64,000 nt of DNA from Nocardioides sambongensis (GTDB taxonomy: Bacteria > Actinomycetota > Actinomycetes > Propionibacteriales > Nocardioidaceae). Under the pieces are notes generated by a model. The model did no database searches. It was not told the origin of the DNA and was given only the letters and a program-made list of their open reading frames with translations. Made by a program: the position numbers and the translations under genes. The stretch is from assembly GCF_006494815.1 (NCBI RefSeq), contig NZ_CP041091.1, positions 1,196,001 through 1,260,000 on the forward strand, in the 5' to 3' direction. This document shows, in pieces, positions 38,133-46,903 of this stretch (positions within the stretch are counted from its first letter, which is position 1; each line of letters opens with the position of its first letter).

Positions 38133-39745
38133 CTAGTCGTAGCCGGCCTCCACCTCCCAGCCGCTCTCCCGCCACCGCAGCAGCCAGGCCCGCCCGTCCG
38201 CGCCGACCACCTGGAAGCGCGCCGACCGCCCGCTCCCGCCCTCCGCGTTCCACCACCCCTCGTCCACCGGCCAGGGCCCCGCCCACGCGACGATGACCCA
38301 CCACCCGGCTCCGCCTCCGAGCCCCACCCGGCACCGGTACGGCGCACCGGTCACCACGCCGCGATCGGTGACCGCGACGCTTCGACCGTGCTCGTCGACG
38401 ACCTCTGCCGGCAGGGGCGTGCCGAACACCCGCGTCGGCGCCGGGCCGGGTATCCGCCCCGGCCACGGCGGCTCGGTCGGCCGCAGGTCGGTCGGACGCT
38501 CGCCCCAGGTCACCCATGCCTGGCGGTCCGCCGCGCCACGCCCGCCCTGCAGCACCGGCACCCGGACGGCGTCGTACCCGACCATCGCCTGGACCCGTGC
38601 CACGCCGCGCACCACCTGTTCCTCCGCCCCGCCACCCCAGAGACCCTCGGCGTGGTCACCGGCCGCCTCGACGGTCTCGGGAAGGAAGCGCACCCGGGTG
38701 ACGGGCGCGGTGACGGCGCCGGACTCCTTCCGGCTGCGCAGCCCACTGCCCGGCATCCCCGCCTGGAGCTGCCAGTGGACCCGGTCGACGAGGTCGCGGG
38801 AGGTGAAGCAGCGGGGATGGACCCAGGTGCGGGCACTCAGACCGCCGGACTCCTGCGACGAGTCGTCGAGCTCGGCCTCGATCCGCACCGCGGTCGCCAC
38901 CAGCTGGCGGTCGGCGAGGCCGGCCACGAACCGCTCGGCGGTGGTCCGGACGCTGAAGGTGACCGCCTCGGCGGAGTCCAGCGGCGGCTCGAAGCCGATC
39001 TCGCAGGCCAGCTCCGGGGTGGCCTCCGCGGCCCGCTCAACCGGGTGGTGCCGCCCCGCAGCCGCCGCAGCAGGTCGACACCGTAGGAGCCGAACCTGTT
39101 GCTCACCTCGGCCGCACCGAAGCCGGCGAACTCCCCCAGGAGATCCAGCCCGAGCCGGTGCAGCAGGTCCGCCAGCTGGCGCCCCTCGGGCCCGTCGTCG
39201 GCCAGCACGCCGATCGGCAGTCCGGCCACGAACTCCGCGGAACCACCGGGCGGGACCACCACGCAGCCCTGGGAGTGAGCGGCCCGCGCGGCCCGCTCGG
39301 CGGCATAGAGATCGTCGGCGATCCCGAACCGGCAGTCCCAGACGCCACCCGCGACGAGCTCCTCGGCGAGCAGCGCCGCGGCCGCCTCCTCACCGCCGTG
39401 GTAGCGACCGGGAGCCGGCACGGCGAGCAGGCCCGGGCGGATCGGCGACACCCCCGGACGCACCTCCTCGACACTGGTCAGGACGTGCTCGAACCACCGC
39501 ACGTCGCGCTCCGGGCCGGCCGCGAGCAGGAGCAGCTCGGGGCAGCGCGCCTGCGCGTCGCGGCGCCGCTGGCCGCGTCGTACCCCCTCGCGGCGGGCAG
39601 CGGCGTTGCAGACGACGACCCGGTTGGCCGAGAACACCGCCGCGGGGGCGCTGCGATCGGCCGGCTCCCCGGCATCGGCGCGGTCCATCAGGGCCGCCGT
39701 CACCGACCAGTCCGGGCACCACACCACGAGGATCCGGGCGCCCAT
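38133..39745 (-). pseudogene. imuB: ImuB, catalytically inactive Y-family polymerase-like mutasome hub, frameshifted
   Basis: ImuB bridges the beta clamp, ImuA' and DnaE2 in SOS mutagenesis. ATG 39745 begins GARILVVWCPDWSVTAAL; this frame runs through RRLRGGTTRLS, after which the expected GFEPPLDSAEAVTFSVRTTA block lies in the next frame. That frame continues to the stop at 38133 with AGLADRQLVATAVRIEAELD, TRVFGTPLPAEVVDEHG and WWVIVAWAGPWPVDEGWW. One added base near 39038-39045 restores a protein of about 537 residues, the usual length. The gene follows imuA' by three bases. Because dnaE2 and imuA' are intact, I regard the shift as probably a sequence error. Confidence 0.9.
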
Positions 39746-39748
39746 CAC

Positions 39749-40381
39749 TCACCCTGCGACGTAGGGAAGGAGGATCTCCCGGCTGTGCGGTCGACCGACG
39801 TCGCGCACCACGACCCGGGCACGCTGTCCGTGCAGGCGTCCACTGCCCTGCCCCAGCCCGTCCCAGGAGACCTCGTCGGCGCTGAACGACGCCTCGACGC
39901 GTGGCCAGACGCCAGGCCCCGGGGCGTGCACCAGGAGCACCGCGTCGCGGGACCGGAGACGAGCCTGGATCACCGAGGCCGACTTCGGATCGATCCGTCC
40001 CACCGGTCGCAGCACGACGACGCGCAGCACGTCGACGAGGGCGGCGACGACCTCCATCCAGTGCTCCCCCGGCGCCGGGACCAGCACCGTCCGCCCCAGC
40101 GCCACCCCCAACTGCGCGGCCGCCTCGACCCCGAAGTCGTCCCAGCCGACGAATCCCACCCAGTCGCCCGCGGCGGACGCCCCCGAGGCGAGCGTCATCG
40201 CCAGCGAGGCGGAGTCCACCGCGTAGACGCCCCCGGTCCGCAGCTGGAGCAGTCCGTCGAGCACCGGAGGCACCGGCACGCTCAGTCGCGCCGGACCGCC
40301 CTGCAGGGCGTCGATCCGGCCGCGCAGCTGCTCCACGACGGCGGCGCGGTCGTCGATCTCGAGGGACGGACACTCACTCAC
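39749..40381 (-). CDS. ImuA' (RecA/SulA-like mutasome protein)
   Basis: A protein of about 210 residues with a degenerate RecA-like core, the ImuA' partner of ImuB and DnaE2. Typical parts are VVEQLRGRIDALQGG at the N-terminus, GLLQLRTGGVYAVDSASLAM and a GWDDFGVEAAAQLGV strand-helix pair. The middle has VPAPGEHWMEVVAALVDVL, followed by VLRPVGRIDPKSASVIQARL. No Walker A is preserved. The start is uncertain: GTG 40381 lies only six bases from a LexA box, so a GTG further in (residue 16) may be used. It is followed by imuB after three bases. Confidence 0.85.
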   Translation of the reverse strand: MSECPSLEIDDRAAVVEQLRGRIDALQGGPARLSVPVPPVLDGLLQLRTGGVYAVDSASLAMTLASGASAAGDWVGFVGWDDFGVEAAAQLGVALGRTVLVPAPGEHWMEVVAALVDVLRVVVLRPVGRIDPKSASVIQARLRSRDAVLLVHAPGPGVWPRVEASFSADEVSWDGLGQGSGRLHGQRARVVVRDVGRPHSREILLPYVAG

Positions 40382-40387
40382 CCATGT

Positions 40388-40403
40388 TCGAACATTTGTT
40401 CGA
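40388..40403 (-). promoter_or_regulatory. LexA (SOS) box upstream of imuA'-imuB
   Basis: TCGAACATTTGTTCGA is a perfect LexA box; the symmetry extends two bases on each side (GTTCGAAC repeated). It lies in the 55-bp gap between der and imuA'. A TTGCAC -35 candidate precedes it on the minus strand, so LexA would cover the spacer and -10 region. Confidence 0.94.
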
Positions 40404-40436
40404 ACTGTGCAAGTGGGGGCCCGTCCCCATCGGTGC

Positions 40437-41759
40437 TCAGCGCTTACGCTTCTCCCGCGGCTGGACCTTGAGCTCGATCGGGGTGCCCACGAAACCGAAC
40501 TCCTCCCGCAGCCGACGCTCGATGAACCGCTCGTACCCGGCGTCGAGCCTGCCGGAGGTGAACAGCTTGAACGTCGGGTGCGCGACCTGCACCTGGGTGC
40601 CGAAGAGCACCTTCGGCTGCTTGCCGCTGCGCACCGGGTGCGGGTGCTCGGCGACCAGACGGCCCAGGAAGGCATTGAGCGCACCGGTCGGCACCCGCGT
40701 CTCCCAGCCCTCGATCGCGCGGTCCAGCGCCGGCACCAGGCGGTCGATGTGCCAACCCGTGCGCGCGGTGATGTTGATCCGGGGCGCCCACTGCACCTGC
40801 ACCAGGTCGCGCTCGATCTCGCGGTCCAGGTAGTGGCGCCGCTCCTCGTCGACCAGGTCCCACTTGTTGAACGCGATCACCAGCGCCTTGCCGGCCTCCC
40901 GGACCTCCTGCAGGATCCGCATGTCCTGCTCGGCGATCGACTGGCTGCCGTCGAGCACCAGCACACACACCTCGGCACGCTCGATCGCCGTCGTGGTGCG
41001 CAGCCAGGCGTAGTACTCGTGTCCGGAGGCCTCCTTGACCCGCTTGCGGATGCCGGCGGTGTCGATGAAGCGCCACTCGCGTCCACCGAGCTGCACCAGC
41101 TCGTCCACCGGGTCGACGGTGGTGCCGGCCACGTTGTCGACCACCACCCGCTCCTCACCGGCGAGCTTGTTGAGCAGCGAGGACTTGCCGACGTTGGGGC
41201 GCCCGACGATCGCGATCCGGCGCGGGCCGCCGATCTCGTCCTCGTACTCCGGAGCCTCCGGCAGCACCGCGAGGATCGCGTCCAGCAGGTCGCCCGATCC
41301 GCGCCCGTGCAGCGCCGAGACCGGGTGCGGCTCGCCCAGCCCGAGGTTCCACAGTCCGTAGGTCTGCGCCTCGACCCGCTCGTCGTCGACCTTGTTCGCG
41401 GTCAGCACGACCGGCTTCCCCGCCTTGCGCAGCACCCGGACCACTGCCTCGTCGGCGTCGGTGATCCCGACCGCCGCGTCGACCACGAAGAGCACCGCGT
41501 CGGCCAGCGACACCGCGATCTCGGCCTGCACCCGGATCCGCTCCGCCATCCCCTTCGCGTCCGGGTCCCAGCCGCCGGTGTCGACCAGCGTGAAGGCGCG
41601 ACCGGCCCACTCGGCGTCGTAGGAGACCCGGTCACGGGTCACGCCGGGGATGTCCTCGACGACCGCCTCACGGCGGCCGAGGATCCGGTTGACCAGGGTG
41701 GACTTGCCCACGTTGGGCCGTCCGACCACGGCCAGCACGGGCAGGTTGGTGTCAGTCAT
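40437..41759 (-). CDS. der: Ribosome biogenesis GTPase Der (EngA)
   Basis: A 440-residue essential GTPase for 50S subunit assembly. It has two tandem GTPase domains with P-loops GRPNVGKST (residues 13-21) and GRPNVGKSS (about residue 185), G3 motifs DTGGW and DTAGI, and G4 motifs NKVD and NKWD. A C-terminal KH-like domain follows (residues 355-440; [19 protein letters not shown], then [16 protein letters not shown]). The start overlaps the stop of plsC by eight bases. It ends the cmk-plsC-der cluster, as in other Actinobacteria. Confidence 0.98.
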   Translation of the reverse strand: MTDTNLPVLAVVGRPNVGKSTLVNRILGRREAVVEDIPGVTRDRVSYDAEWAGRAFTLVDTGGWDPDAKGMAERIRVQAEIAVSLADAVLFVVDAAVGITDADEAVVRVLRKAGKPVVLTANKVDDERVEAQTYGLWNLGLGEPHPVSALHGRGSGDLLDAILAVLPEAPEYEDEIGGPRRIAIVGRPNVGKSSLLNKLAGEERVVVDNVAGTTVDPVDELVQLGGREWRFIDTAGIRKRVKEASGHEYYAWLRTTTAIERAEVCVLVLDGSQSIAEQDMRILQEVREAGKALVIAFNKWDLVDEERRHYLDREIERDLVQVQWAPRINITARTGWHIDRLVPALDRAIEGWETRVPTGALNAFLGRLVAEHPHPVRSGKQPKVLFGTQVQVAHPTFKLFTSGRLDAGYERFIERRLREEFGFVGTPIELKVQPREKRKR

Positions 41760-42507
41760 CGTGTTCCTTCGCAGAGTGGACCGGGCCGTGGGTGGGCAGC
41801 GGGCCCGGCAGGGCCCGTCCGGTCTCGTCGATCGCGGCCGCGAGGTCCTCGCGCATCCGCTGGTGGAGCAACGCGTTCACGGCCCCCACCTGTTCCGCCG
41901 TGCGCGGCCAGGACATCGACCCCAACGCGACCGGGTGCCCGATCACGAGGTCGATCCTCGCACCTCGGGGCGGCAGTGAGCCACTGCTCCCGCCCGGCTC
42001 CCGGCTCCCCAGGAACGTCACCGGTACGACGGGGGCCCCGGTGACCAGCCCCAGGTAGGCCGCGCCCCGGCGGAACGAGCGCAGCTCGCCGTCGCCGCGG
42101 GTGCCCTCCGGGAAGACCCCGACCGCACCGCCCTCGCGCAGCACCCTCAGCGCCCGGCGCACCGATCCCGGGTCAGCCTGACCGCGGTCCAGCGGGATCT
42201 GCCCGGTCAGGTGCAGGAACCGGCCCAGCACTCCGCGGAACATCTCGATCTTGGTCAGGGCGTGCACCGGTCGCGGGGCGAAGATCGCCAGCAGCGGGCC
42301 GTCGATCACGCCGATGTGGTTGGCCGCCACCACCACCGGCCCCGTGGCCGGGAACCGCTCGGGGTGGTGCACGCGGACGTCGTACTGCCGGCGGATGAGC
42401 CAGCGGGAGGCGGGCCTGCCCCGGGTGAGCAGACCGCGGCGCGGGTGCTCGACGCGGTCGCTGCGGGGAGGCTCCCGATGCGCGCGCCCGTCGGAGCCAG
42501 CGGTCAT
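41752..42507 (-). CDS. 1-acyl-sn-glycerol-3-phosphate acyltransferase (PlsC family)
   Basis: A 251-residue PlsC-type acyltransferase that acylates lysophosphatidic acid or a related acceptor at the membrane. The catalytic NHx4D motif is NHIGVIDG near residue 65; the acceptor-binding motif is FPEGTRGDG (usual form FPEGTRS); a third block, [11 protein letters not shown], follows. ATG 42507 overlaps the cmk stop (ATGA). The gene pair cmk-plsC-der is common in actinomycetes and suggests coupling to growth. The acceptor specificity is not certain. Confidence 0.92.
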   Translation of the reverse strand: MTAGSDGRAHREPPRSDRVEHPRRGLLTRGRPASRWLIRRQYDVRVHHPERFPATGPVVVAANHIGVIDGPLLAIFAPRPVHALTKIEMFRGVLGRFLHLTGQIPLDRGQADPGSVRRALRVLREGGAVGVFPEGTRGDGELRSFRRGAAYLGLVTGAPVVPVTFLGSREPGGSSGSLPPRGARIDLVIGHPVALGSMSWPRTAEQVGAVNALLHQRMREDLAAAIDETGRALPGPLPTHGPVHSAKEHDD

Positions 42508-43214
42508 GAGGCGCCGCTGCTGCTCCGGACCGCGTCCACCAGGTCGACGACGAGGCCGACGACCTCGTCCAGGGTGCGGTGGGTGGAGTCGATGTGGACG
42601 GCGCCGTCGACACGGGTCAGCGGCGCGGTCGCCCGGCTGGAGTCGATGGCGTCGCGGGCGAGCAGGGACTCCTGCGTCGCGGTGAGGTCGGCCCCGCCGT
42701 TCTCCGCGGCGCGGCGGGCGGCGCGCGCGGCCGGGTCGGCGGTCAGGTAGACCTTGACCTCCGCCTGCGGCCAGACCACGGACCCGATGTCGCGTCCTTC
42801 GACCACGATGCCGCCGGTGCCGATCAGGTCGCGCTGCAGCGCGACGAGACGCTCCCGCACCGCGGGCACGGCGCTGACCGGGGAGACCGCCGCGTTGACC
42901 GCGTCGCTGCGGATCTCGACGGAGACGTCGACGCCGTCGACCGCGATGGTCGGCTGCAACGGGTCGGTGCCGGAGACCAGGTCGGGGGCGCCGGCGCGGG
43001 CGGCGACCGCCCCTGCGTCGTGCACGTCGACGTCGTTGTCCAGCATCCACCAGGTCACCGCCCGGTACATGGCACCGGTGTCGAGGTAGCGCAGTCCGAG
43101 GCGATCCGCGACGGCCCGGCAGGTGCTCGACTTGCCGGACCCCGAGGTGCCGTCGACGGCCACCACCACGGGGGGCGTGGACGGGCGGTTCGGGTCGGTC
43201 GGCACGGAAGTCAC
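42504..43214 (-). CDS. cmk: Cytidylate kinase
   Basis: A 236-residue NMP kinase phosphorylating CMP and dCMP. The P-loop GTSGSGKS is at residues 22-29, followed by LGLRYLDTGAMYRAVTWW. Substrate-binding blocks include EIRSDAVNAAVSPVSAVPAV, VVEGRDIGSVVWPQAEVKVY and RDAIDSSRATAPL. The GTG start at 43214 sits 11 bp after the tyrA stop and has an AGGA about ten bases upstream. The ORF upstream in this frame is antisense noise over tyrA. Confidence 0.97.
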   Translation of the reverse strand: MTSVPTDPNRPSTPPVVVAVDGTSGSGKSSTCRAVADRLGLRYLDTGAMYRAVTWWMLDNDVDVHDAGAVAARAGAPDLVSGTDPLQPTIAVDGVDVSVEIRSDAVNAAVSPVSAVPAVRERLVALQRDLIGTGGIVVEGRDIGSVVWPQAEVKVYLTADPAARAARRAAENGGADLTATQESLLARDAIDSSRATAPLTRVDGAVHIDSTHRTLDEVVGLVVDLVDAVRSSSGAS

Positions 43215-43225
43215 GGGCGGGAATC

Positions 43226-44320
43226 CTACCGGTGGGTCACCCATCCCCTCGATTCGAGCACGCCGATCAGCTCGTCGCTGTGCTCGGCGGTGACGTCCAG
43301 CTCGACCAGACCGACGGGTCGGCCCGGGTCGTGGTCGATCCGGACGTCCTCGATGTTGACGCCGCTGTCGCCCGCGTCGGCGAAGAGCCGCGCCAGCTCG
43401 CCCGGGTGGTCCGGGACCGCGACCCGCACGGCGACGGTGGTCTGCAGCGGGCCGCCGTGCTTGCCGGGGATCGCCCGGGTGCCGGCCACCCCGTGGGCGA
43501 GCAGCGAGGAGAGTCCGACCTGGTCGCCGGCGGTGACCGCGTCGAGGGCGAGGTCCAGGCGTTCGCGGACCTCGGCCAGCAGGGCGGCGACGGCCGGGGC
43601 GTTCCCGCCGATGATCTGGCTGTACAGCTCCGGGTCGCCACCGGCCACCCGGGTGACGTCGCGGACCCCCTGCCCGGAGAGGGCCAGGTGGTCGGCCGAG
43701 GCACCGGCGAGGGTGCCGGCCACCAGCGAGGAGACCAGGTGCGGCACGTGCGAGGTACGGGCGACGGCGCGATCGTGCTCGAGCGGGGAGAGCCGGACCA
43801 CGACGCCGCCGCAGAGCCCGATCAGCTGCTCGACGGCGCGGACCGCGACGGACTGCGCGCCCGGACCCGGGGTGACGGCCCACGGGCGGCCGTCGAAGAG
43901 CGACGCCGACGCCGCCAGCGGCCCGGAGCGTTCGCTGCCGGCCATCGGGTGGCTGCCGACGTAGCGGTTCCGTCCGGGGTGGTCGGCCACCGCACGTAGC
44001 GGTGCCTCCTTGACGCTGCCGACGTCGGTCACCCACGCCCGGGGATGCGCGTCGAGGGCCGCCCGGACGGCGGTGGCGAGGTGGGCCGGCGGGACGGCCA
44101 CCACCACGAGCTGGGGACGGTCGTCGGGGCGCGCAGCGCGTCCCGCGCCGAGTCCTGTGGCCGTGCGCACGTTGTCGTCGGCCAGGTCCTCGAGCAGCAC
44201 CTCCACCCCGGCGCGGCGCACGGCGAGCGCGAGCGAGGTGCCGATCAACCCGGCTCCCACCACCAGGACGGGACCGGTCAGGCGTTGGTCGTCGGTCTCC
44301 GCGGCGGGGTCGTGGGGCAC
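43226..44320 (-). CDS. tyrA: Prephenate dehydrogenase with C-terminal ACT domain
   Basis: A 364-residue enzyme that oxidatively decarboxylates prephenate to 4-hydroxyphenylpyruvate in tyrosine synthesis. The NAD-binding Rossmann motif is VVGAGLIGTSLALAVRRAG (residues about 20-38). Active-site blocks are WVTDVGSVKEAP and YVGSHPMAGSERSGP. The C-terminal 75 residues form an ACT domain (VRVAVPDHPGELARLFADAG), suggesting feedback control by tyrosine. The GTG start is at 44320. With phhA in the same window, the cell can make tyrosine by two routes. Confidence 0.95.
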   Translation of the reverse strand: MPHDPAAETDDQRLTGPVLVVGAGLIGTSLALAVRRAGVEVLLEDLADDNVRTATGLGAGRAARPDDRPQLVVVAVPPAHLATAVRAALDAHPRAWVTDVGSVKEAPLRAVADHPGRNRYVGSHPMAGSERSGPLAASASLFDGRPWAVTPGPGAQSVAVRAVEQLIGLCGGVVVRLSPLEHDRAVARTSHVPHLVSSLVAGTLAGASADHLALSGQGVRDVTRVAGGDPELYSQIIGGNAPAVAALLAEVRERLDLALDAVTAGDQVGLSSLLAHGVAGTRAIPGKHGGPLQTTVAVRVAVPDHPGELARLFADAGDSGVNIEDVRIDHDPGRPVGLVELDVTAEHSDELIGVLESRGWVTHR

Positions 44321-44334
44321 GGTCGAAAGCGTAC

Positions 44335-45087
44335 TCAGAGGCCGACCAGCTCCAGCAGCTGTCCCAGCTCGTCGGTGGTCAGCTCACGGACCGTGCCCGA
44401 GGCGAGGGTCCCGAGCTCGACCGGCCCGAACCGGGTGCGGCTCAGCCGCTTGACCGGATGTCCGACCTGGTCGAGGAGGCGGCGGACGATCCGGTTGCGG
44501 CCCTCGTGGATGACCAGCTCGATGATCGACTTGTCCGGCCGGGTCTCCAGCACGTGGGCACGACGTACCTGCACCGGTCCGTCCTCGAGCACGACGCCGT
44601 CGAGCAGGACGGTCACCGTGGTCTTGGTGATCTTGCCGACGACCTCGGCGACATAGGTCTTCTCGACCTCGAACGACGGGTGCGCCATCCGGTGCGCGAA
44701 CTCGCCGTCGTTGGTGAGCAGGAGCAGGCCGGAGGTGTCGGTGTCCAGCCGTCCGACGTGGAAGAGACGCTCCGGACGGTCGGCGACGAGGTCGCTGAGG
44801 GTCCGGCGACCCTCCGGGTCCGACATCGTGCTCACCACGCCGCGCGGCTTGTTCAGGACCAGGTAGACGTGGGCGGAGACCGGCGGGAGCCGCTTTCCGG
44901 ACACCTTGATCACGGCCGTGCGGGGGTCGACCTTCGTCCCCAGCCGGGTGATCACCTCCCCGTCCACCTCGACCTCGCCGTCGAGCATCAGCTCCTCGCA
45001 CCGGCGGCGGGAGGCGACACCGGACTGGGCGAGCAGTTTCTGCAGCCGGATCAGGCCGTCCTCGTCGGTGACGATCTCGCGGTTCAC
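44335..45087 (-). CDS. Pseudouridine synthase (RluB/RsuA family)
   Basis: A 250-residue rRNA pseudouridine synthase. It starts with an S4 RNA-binding domain (RLQKLLAQSGVASRRRCEEL, residues 12-75). The catalytic domain has the invariant Asp in HVGRLDTDTSGLLLLTNDG near residue 118, and EGRNRIVRRLLDQVGHPV near 195. Gene position next to scpAB corresponds to Rv1711. RluB (23S) is the more likely class than RsuA because of the position, but this is inference. ATG 45087 overlaps the scpB stop by four bases. Confidence 0.95.
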   Translation of the reverse strand: MNREIVTDEDGLIRLQKLLAQSGVASRRRCEELMLDGEVEVDGEVITRLGTKVDPRTAVIKVSGKRLPPVSAHVYLVLNKPRGVVSTMSDPEGRRTLSDLVADRPERLFHVGRLDTDTSGLLLLTNDGEFAHRMAHPSFEVEKTYVAEVVGKITKTTVTVLLDGVVLEDGPVQVRRAHVLETRPDKSIIELVIHEGRNRIVRRLLDQVGHPVKRLSRTRFGPVELGTLASGTVRELTTDELGQLLELVGL

Positions 45088-45773
45088 GTGGTTTCCTCGG
45101 GTGCCTGGGTCGGGTCGGGTTCAGCGGCGGTCCCGCTCTCCGGCGGGGAGGCTCCGGCCACCTGCTCCAGCTCGCTCTCCAGCTCGTCGAGCTCGGGCAG
45201 GTGCGGCGCCAGGTCCGGCAGCTCCTCCAGGGAGAGGATGCCGATCCGCTCCAGGAAGTAGTTGGTGGTCCGGTACAGCATCGCACCGTGCTCGCCGTCC
45301 GGGCCGGCCTCCTCCACCAGCCCACGGTTCAGCAGGGTGCGCATCACACCGTCCACGTTCACGCCGCGGACCGCCGACACCCGGGCCCGGGAGACGGGCT
45401 GCTGGTAGGCGACCACGGCCAGCGTCTCGAGGGCCGCCTGGGTGAGCCGCGCCTGCTGGCCCTCGAGCACGAAGCCCTCGACGACCGGGGCGAACTCCTC
45501 GCGGGTGTAGAAACGCCATCCGCCGGCCACGTTGCGCAGGTCGAACCCGCGTCCCTGGGCGGTGTACTCCTCGCTCAGCTCGACCAGGCCGGCCGCGACC
45601 TGGTCGGCCGGGTGGCCGACGGCGCTGGCCAGGCGCATCTCGTCGAGTGGTTCGTCGGCGACCATCAGGACCGCTTCCAGCGCCGGCCTCAGCGCGGCGA
45701 GCGGCAGGTCCATCGGCTCGTCGGCCGCACCGTCCACGCCGGCCGCGCCGGCCGGGTCAGTCTGTTCGGTCAT
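45084..45773 (-). CDS. scpB: Segregation and condensation protein B
   Basis: A 229-residue winged-helix kleisin-interacting subunit of the SMC-ScpAB condensin. Recognisable blocks are LRPALEAVLMVADEPLDEM, GWRFYTREEFAPVVEGFV, LTQAALETLAVVAYQQPVSR and VRGVNVDGVMRTLLNRGLVE. An acidic, Pro/Glu-rich tail follows residue 195. ATG 45773 has GGAGG six bases upstream and overlaps scpA. It acts at the nucleoid; smc is not in the window. Confidence 0.96.
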   Translation of the reverse strand: MTEQTDPAGAAGVDGAADEPMDLPLAALRPALEAVLMVADEPLDEMRLASAVGHPADQVAAGLVELSEEYTAQGRGFDLRNVAGGWRFYTREEFAPVVEGFVLEGQQARLTQAALETLAVVAYQQPVSRARVSAVRGVNVDGVMRTLLNRGLVEEAGPDGEHGAMLYRTTNYFLERIGILSLEELPDLAPHLPELDELESELEQVAGASPPESGTAAEPDPTQAPEETT

Positions 45774-46566
45774 CACTTTCCTCCTGCACCGGCGGCGCGC
45801 CGTCGAACTCGTCGGTGATCTCGATGTCGTCCTCGGTCCCGGTCCACCGGATGGTGAGCTCGCCGAGCGGTGTCATCTGGTCGAAGGTGACCGCGCCCTC
45901 CCGGAACAGCTCGAGCAGCGAGAGGAACCGGGCGACGGTGGTCAGCGTGTCCGGGGCGTCACGGCACAGCGACCGGAAGGTGACGGTCTGGCTCCGGCGC
46001 AACCGCTCCATCACCAGGACGGACTGCTCGCGCACGCTGACGGTCGGCGCGTGGATGTGGTGCAGGTTCAGCTCGATCTCCGGCTTCGGGGCCAGCGCCT
46101 TGGCCGCCAGCGCCGCGAAGGCGTCGAGACCGATGCCGATCAGCACCTCGGGCAGCAACCCGGCGTACCGCTCCTCCAGCCCGACCGAGCGCGGGTGCCG
46201 CTTCGCCTCGACCTCGACCCGCTCGGCCAGCACCGCGGCGATCTGCTTGTAGGCGCGATACTGCAGGAGCCGTGCGAAGAGCAGGTCCCGCGCCTCGAGC
46301 AGGGCCAGGTCCTCCTCGTCCTCGACGTCGCCGGCGGGCAGCAGACGGGCCGCCTTCAGGTCGAGCAGGGTGGAGGCGACCAGGAGGAACGAGGTCGTCT
46401 CCTCCAGGTCGTTGCTCCCGAGCGCCTTGACGTGCGCGATGAACTCGTCGGTGACCTTCGACAGCGCTATCTCCGTGACGTCCAGCTTGTGCTTGGAGAT
46501 CAGGTTGAGCAGCAGGTCGAACGGCCCCTCGAAGTTGTCGAGGCGGACCTCGAAGGGGTTACTCAC
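45757..46566 (-). CDS. scpA: Segregation and condensation protein A
   Basis: The 269-residue kleisin subunit of bacterial condensin. The N-terminal SMC-binding region is FEVRLDNFEGPFDLLLNLIS, followed by KLDVTEIALSKVTDEFI and FLLVASTLLDLKAARLLP. The C-terminal winged helix that contacts SMC lies near residues 190-250 (VTFRSLCRDAPDTLTTVARF). The GTG start at 46566 overlaps the preceding small gene by eight bases, and the 3' end overlaps scpB. Hydrophilic linker regions are normal for the family. Confidence 0.97.
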   Translation of the reverse strand: MSNPFEVRLDNFEGPFDLLLNLISKHKLDVTEIALSKVTDEFIAHVKALGSNDLEETTSFLLVASTLLDLKAARLLPAGDVEDEEDLALLEARDLLFARLLQYRAYKQIAAVLAERVEVEAKRHPRSVGLEERYAGLLPEVLIGIGLDAFAALAAKALAPKPEIELNLHHIHAPTVSVREQSVLVMERLRRSQTVTFRSLCRDAPDTLTTVARFLSLLELFREGAVTFDQMTPLGELTIRWTGTEDDIEITDEFDGAPPVQEESDDRTD

Positions 46567-46903
46567 GCAGGCGCCTGACGAGCGCGGAGTCCTCCCCCTG
46601 CGCATCGAAGTCGGCCAGCACCAGGCCGAGGGCCTCGCGCACCAGCCGCCCGCGGTCCACGGCGAGCCCGTGCTCCCCACGGAGGACGAGACGGGTCCGC
46701 TCCAGCTCCATCAGCTCGGCGGAGGTGACGTAGACCGTGATCTTCTCGTCGTGCCGCACCCGCCCGCTCGGCCGCTTCTCCGCGGCCTCGCCCTCGGCCT
46801 CCGGCGCGTCGGGGACGGCCCGGACCCGCGCGTTCTTGCCCTGGTTGCGGCGGTCGTTCTCGGCAGTACGACGGAACAGGTCGTCGGCCGCCGGCATGCT
46901 CAC
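46559..46903 (-). CDS. Small conserved protein between parA and scpA
   Basis: A hydrophilic protein of about 114 residues with no recognised domain. It is rich in Arg and Glu; the centre (RHDEKITVYVTSAELMELER) looks like a ribbon-helix-helix or cobyrinic-type strand-helix, and the end is GRLVREALGLVLADFDAQGE. The strand-helix-helix spacing suggests a DNA-binding RHH domain that may assist the ParA-like ATPase, but this is inference. The start is GTG 46903, overlapping the parA stop, or ATG 46897. It is tightly coupled to both neighbours. Confidence 0.75.
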   Translation of the reverse strand: MSMPAADDLFRRTAENDRRNQGKNARVRAVPDAPEAEGEAAEKRPSGRVRHDEKITVYVTSAELMELERTRLVLRGEHGLAVDRGRLVREALGLVLADFDAQGEDSALVRRLRE

